From: an uncultured Clostridia bacterium | GTDB taxonomy: Bacteria > Bacillota > Clostridia > TANB77 > CAG-508 | DNA length: 7,983 nt | Direction of reading: 5' to 3' | Assembly: GCA_948852945.1 (NCBI GenBank) | Contig: CAQPBJ010000034.1 | Location: 1-7,983 of the forward strand | Program-made: the position numbers and the translations under genes | Shown here: positions 6,257 to 7,983 of the stretch, in pieces | Layout of the letters: every line of letters starts with the position of its first letter | How positions within the stretch are numbered: position 1 is the first letter of the stretch | The notes under the pieces: model-generated | The model's database searches: none | The model's input: only the letters and a program-made list of their open reading frames with translations | What the model was told of the DNA's origin: nothing

Positions 6257-7983
6257 CTATCTTATAGTATAAGTTGATTCGTATGTTCCAGTTGTTGTAA
6301 CTATAGATACTATAATTCTTCCTCTTGATAAGCTGTAAGTATCTACAAGATCGCTTCCTGTATATGTTTTTCCTGCAATTGTTATACTTGTAACATTACT
6401 TAAATCTGTGATTGTAAGAGTTTTTGTAGCTGTATCTATAGAAATGTAGTTATCTATTGTGTATATTTCAATTTCAAAAGTTTTAGATACATTTCCTACT
6501 GTTATTGTATATTGTCCAGCTAATGTTAATGTAGTTCCTTGAGTATAAGTTTCTGTATGTCCATCTGGATATGTTAAAGTACCAATTTCGTTTGTAGACC
6601 ATGTAAGTGCAGTTTGATTTATAAAGACTTTTCCATTTTCAAATGAACTATTGTTTCCATTAGATGTAGCTTTAATTATAGTACCTTCTACATATACTGA
6701 TGTAGTACCTGATTTACCATTAAATGTTATTGTTATAACAACGTTTGTTCCTACATAAGGTGTTGTGTCTACAGGTAATGCATTACCGTTAACTGTTAAT
6801 TGAACTTGGTTAAGTTCAGCATCTGTTAATGCTATTGTTTTTCCTGATGCCATTGTTTTTGTTAGTTGTATGATTGACATTATATCGTCTCTTGCAATTG
6901 CTTCACCTGATTTGTATGTTTTTGTGTTAGTTGTTGTTACAGTTAATTCTTTCATATAGTCTGCTACGATATTTAATGTTGCAGTCATATTTGCAGGTAC
7001 GTTATAGTTTTCTTTGTCTGTTACATCAAATACGGCTGTTACTGTATATGATCCAACTTCTACTTTACCGTTTCCAGTATAAGTTACTGTTACACCAGTT
7101 GGTAGGTTACCTGTTATTGCTATATTTCTTACTGTTTCTCCATCATAGATATATTCAACATCATTAAATTGAATGTTTGACATGTCTGGTGTTGCTTTAT
7201 TAATTGTTAATGTTGCTGTCATATCTGCTACAGGATTGTAGTTTGTAGCTACTGTAAAGATTGCTTTTACTGTGTATGTTCCAGCATTTGTTGGAACTGT
7301 AGTTGTTGTATTATTCTTAGAGTCAGTATATTCATATCTTACATTTGTAATACCTGTAGGCATTGCTTCTACTCCGTCTTTTGTTAATACGATACCTTGA
7401 GCTGATCCATTATATGTTGTTGTTTTATTTTCAAATGTATATCCTGTCATGTCTACATTTTCCTTATCTGGTTCTTTTTCAATTAATGTAAATGTTAATA
7501 CTTCATTTACTCTAGCGTTGAATTTACTTTGTAGAGTTTCAGATTTAACTGAAGCTACTATTGCCATAAATGCATCCCAGTTTGTATAGTTTGCTGGATC
7601 TTTTGATGCTACATAGTTATCAACTACTGATGTATCTAATTTTTCTGGTATTAATGTATTTAAGTTTATCTTAGCTACTTCTACATCAAATATACTTTGT
7701 AATTTGATTAATTTAGCATTAGTGATTGCATCTTCGATAGCTTTGTAACTATCAGCTGTGTAATCATCTTTTACTAATTTAGCTAATTCTGCTTCGATTG
7801 TATCTAGTGCAGTTGTGTCGATTGTTGCTGGTACTAAGTTATCTAATGATATCTCAGCTACAGCTTTATCAAATTCACTTTGTAATTTGATTAATTTAGC
7901 ATTAGCGATTGCATCTTCGATAGCTTTATAACTATCAGCTGTGTAATCATCTTTTACTAATTTAGCTAATTCTGCTTCGATTG
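6257..7983 (-). CDS. Large modular surface protein, C-terminal 574 residues (FIVAR-like repeats, MBG domains; 5' end outside window)
   Basis: The reading frame is open from the right edge to the TAG at 6257, so only the 3' part of the gene is here. The first ATG in frame (7565-7567) has no ribosome binding site and lies inside a repeat, so it is not the start. Counting visible residues, 1-61 and 62-122 are two near-identical helical repeats (LVKDDYTADSYKAIEDAI...NAKLIKLQS.FD) and about 123-165 is a diverged third. They resemble FIVAR modules of Gram-positive adhesins and of clostridial secreted glycosidases. About 180-262 and 263-340 are MBG/YDG-type beta domains (TYNGSAQGI...AGTYTV; YIYDGETVRNI...VGSYTV). 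About 341-438 is Ig-like. About 456-574 is the module shared with the small membrane protein, ending YTIR. No sorting motif or membrane segment closes the protein. It is likely an exported adhesin or scaffold; its ligand is unknown. Confidence 0.88.
   Translation of the reverse strand, partial: IEAELAKLVKDDYTADSYKAIEDAIANAKLIKLQSEFDKAVAEISLDNLVPATIDTTALDTIEAELAKLVKDDYTADSYKAIEDAITNAKLIKLQSIFDVEVAKINLNTLIPEKLDTSVVDNYVASKDPANYTNWDAFMAIVASVKSETLQSKFNARVNEVLTFTLIEKEPDKENVDMTGYTFENKTTTYNGSAQGIVLTKDGVEAMPTGITNVRYEYTDSKNNTTTTVPTNAGTYTVKAIFTVATNYNPVADMTATLTINKATPDMSNIQFNDVEYIYDGETVRNIAITGNLPTGVTVTYTGNGKVEVGSYTVTAVFDVTDKENYNVPANMTATLNIVADYMKELTVTTTNTKTYKSGEAIARDDIMSIIQLTKTMASGKTIALTDAELNQVQLTVNGNALPVDTTPYVGTNVVITITFNGKSGTTSVYVEGTIIKATSNGNNSSFENGKVFINQTALTWSTNEIGTLTYPDGHTETYTQGTTLTLAGQYTITVGNVSKTFEIEIYTIDNYISIDTATKTLTITDLSNVTSITIAGKTYTGSDLVDTYSLSRGRIIVSIVTTTGTYESTYTIR
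7616..7981 (-). repeat. Tandem 183-bp repeats encoding 61-residue helical modules
   Basis: Two in-frame units of 183 bases (7799-7981 and 7616-7798) are visible. The stretches 7701-7800 and 7884-7983 are identical except at two positions (7722 against 7905, 7745 against 7928), which implies recent duplication or gene conversion. The 3' part of each unit differs more. A third, strongly diverged unit follows at about 7433-7615 and is recognisable only as protein (YTNWDAF...LQSKF...VNEVL). The array runs into the window edge and probably continues. Confidence 0.93.

Noticed and set aside
7088..7110. LPTG in the second MBG domain of the large surface protein considered as a sortase motif
   Set aside because: It is internal, within a beta domain, and no hydrophobic helix or basic tail follows; it is part of the usual LPxGV-type MBG wording.
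6931..7167. Plus-strand Leu/Tyr-rich frame opposite the MBG domains
   Set aside because: Antisense of repetitive beta-domain codons; no ribosome binding site and abnormal composition.
7616..7983. Tandem repeat considered as a CRISPR array
   Set aside because: The repeat unit is 183 bases, in frame and protein-coding, with no short repeat-spacer pattern.

Overview
The window is strongly AT-rich, and every convincing gene lies on the minus strand, so transcription runs from high to low coordinates. A dipicolinate synthase subunit B gene (a spore-core function), a classical rubrerythrin, AGGAGG-type ribosome binding sites and cohesin/dockerin-type secreted proteins together point to an anaerobic, spore-forming, low-GC Clostridia-type Firmicute, quite possibly an uncultured gut lineage. 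The lineage is an inference; nothing in the window names a species.

In transcription order, the right half encodes an extracellular/surface block. (1) 6257-7983 is the 3' part of a large surface protein whose start lies beyond the right edge. It has near-identical 61-residue helical repeats (FIVAR-like), two MBG/YDG-type beta domains, an Ig-like domain and a C-terminal module. (2) 5615-6154 encodes a small membrane-anchored protein that is essentially a stand-alone, diverged copy of that C-terminal module; both proteins end in the same YTIR. (3) 4896-5504 is a sortase with intact His/Cys/Arg. (4) 2268-4859, 36 bases after the sortase, is a secreted 863-residue protein with a cohesin-like domain, a dockerin-like EF-hand and a long Pro/Thr/Ser/Glu-rich acidic tail. 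None of the three surface proteins carries a recognisable C-terminal sortase sorting signal, so the substrate of the sortase is not evident.

The left half holds three ordinary single genes, each with its own signals: rubrerythrin (1612-2151), an isolated dipicolinate synthase B gene without its usual subunit A partner beside it (815-1399, with a sigma-K-like promoter), and a GNAT acetyltransferase (51-572) preceded by a leader hairpin. At the extreme left edge two hairpins look like the end of an IS200/IS605-type element whose body would lie outside the window.

Rho-independent terminators after the large surface gene, the cohesin/dockerin gene and rubrerythrin, plus several sigma-A-like promoters, split the strand into at least five transcription units. 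The most interesting point is the surface block: a sortase, a cohesin-dockerin protein and two proteins sharing an uncharacterised C-terminal module, with the large one containing recently duplicated repeats.
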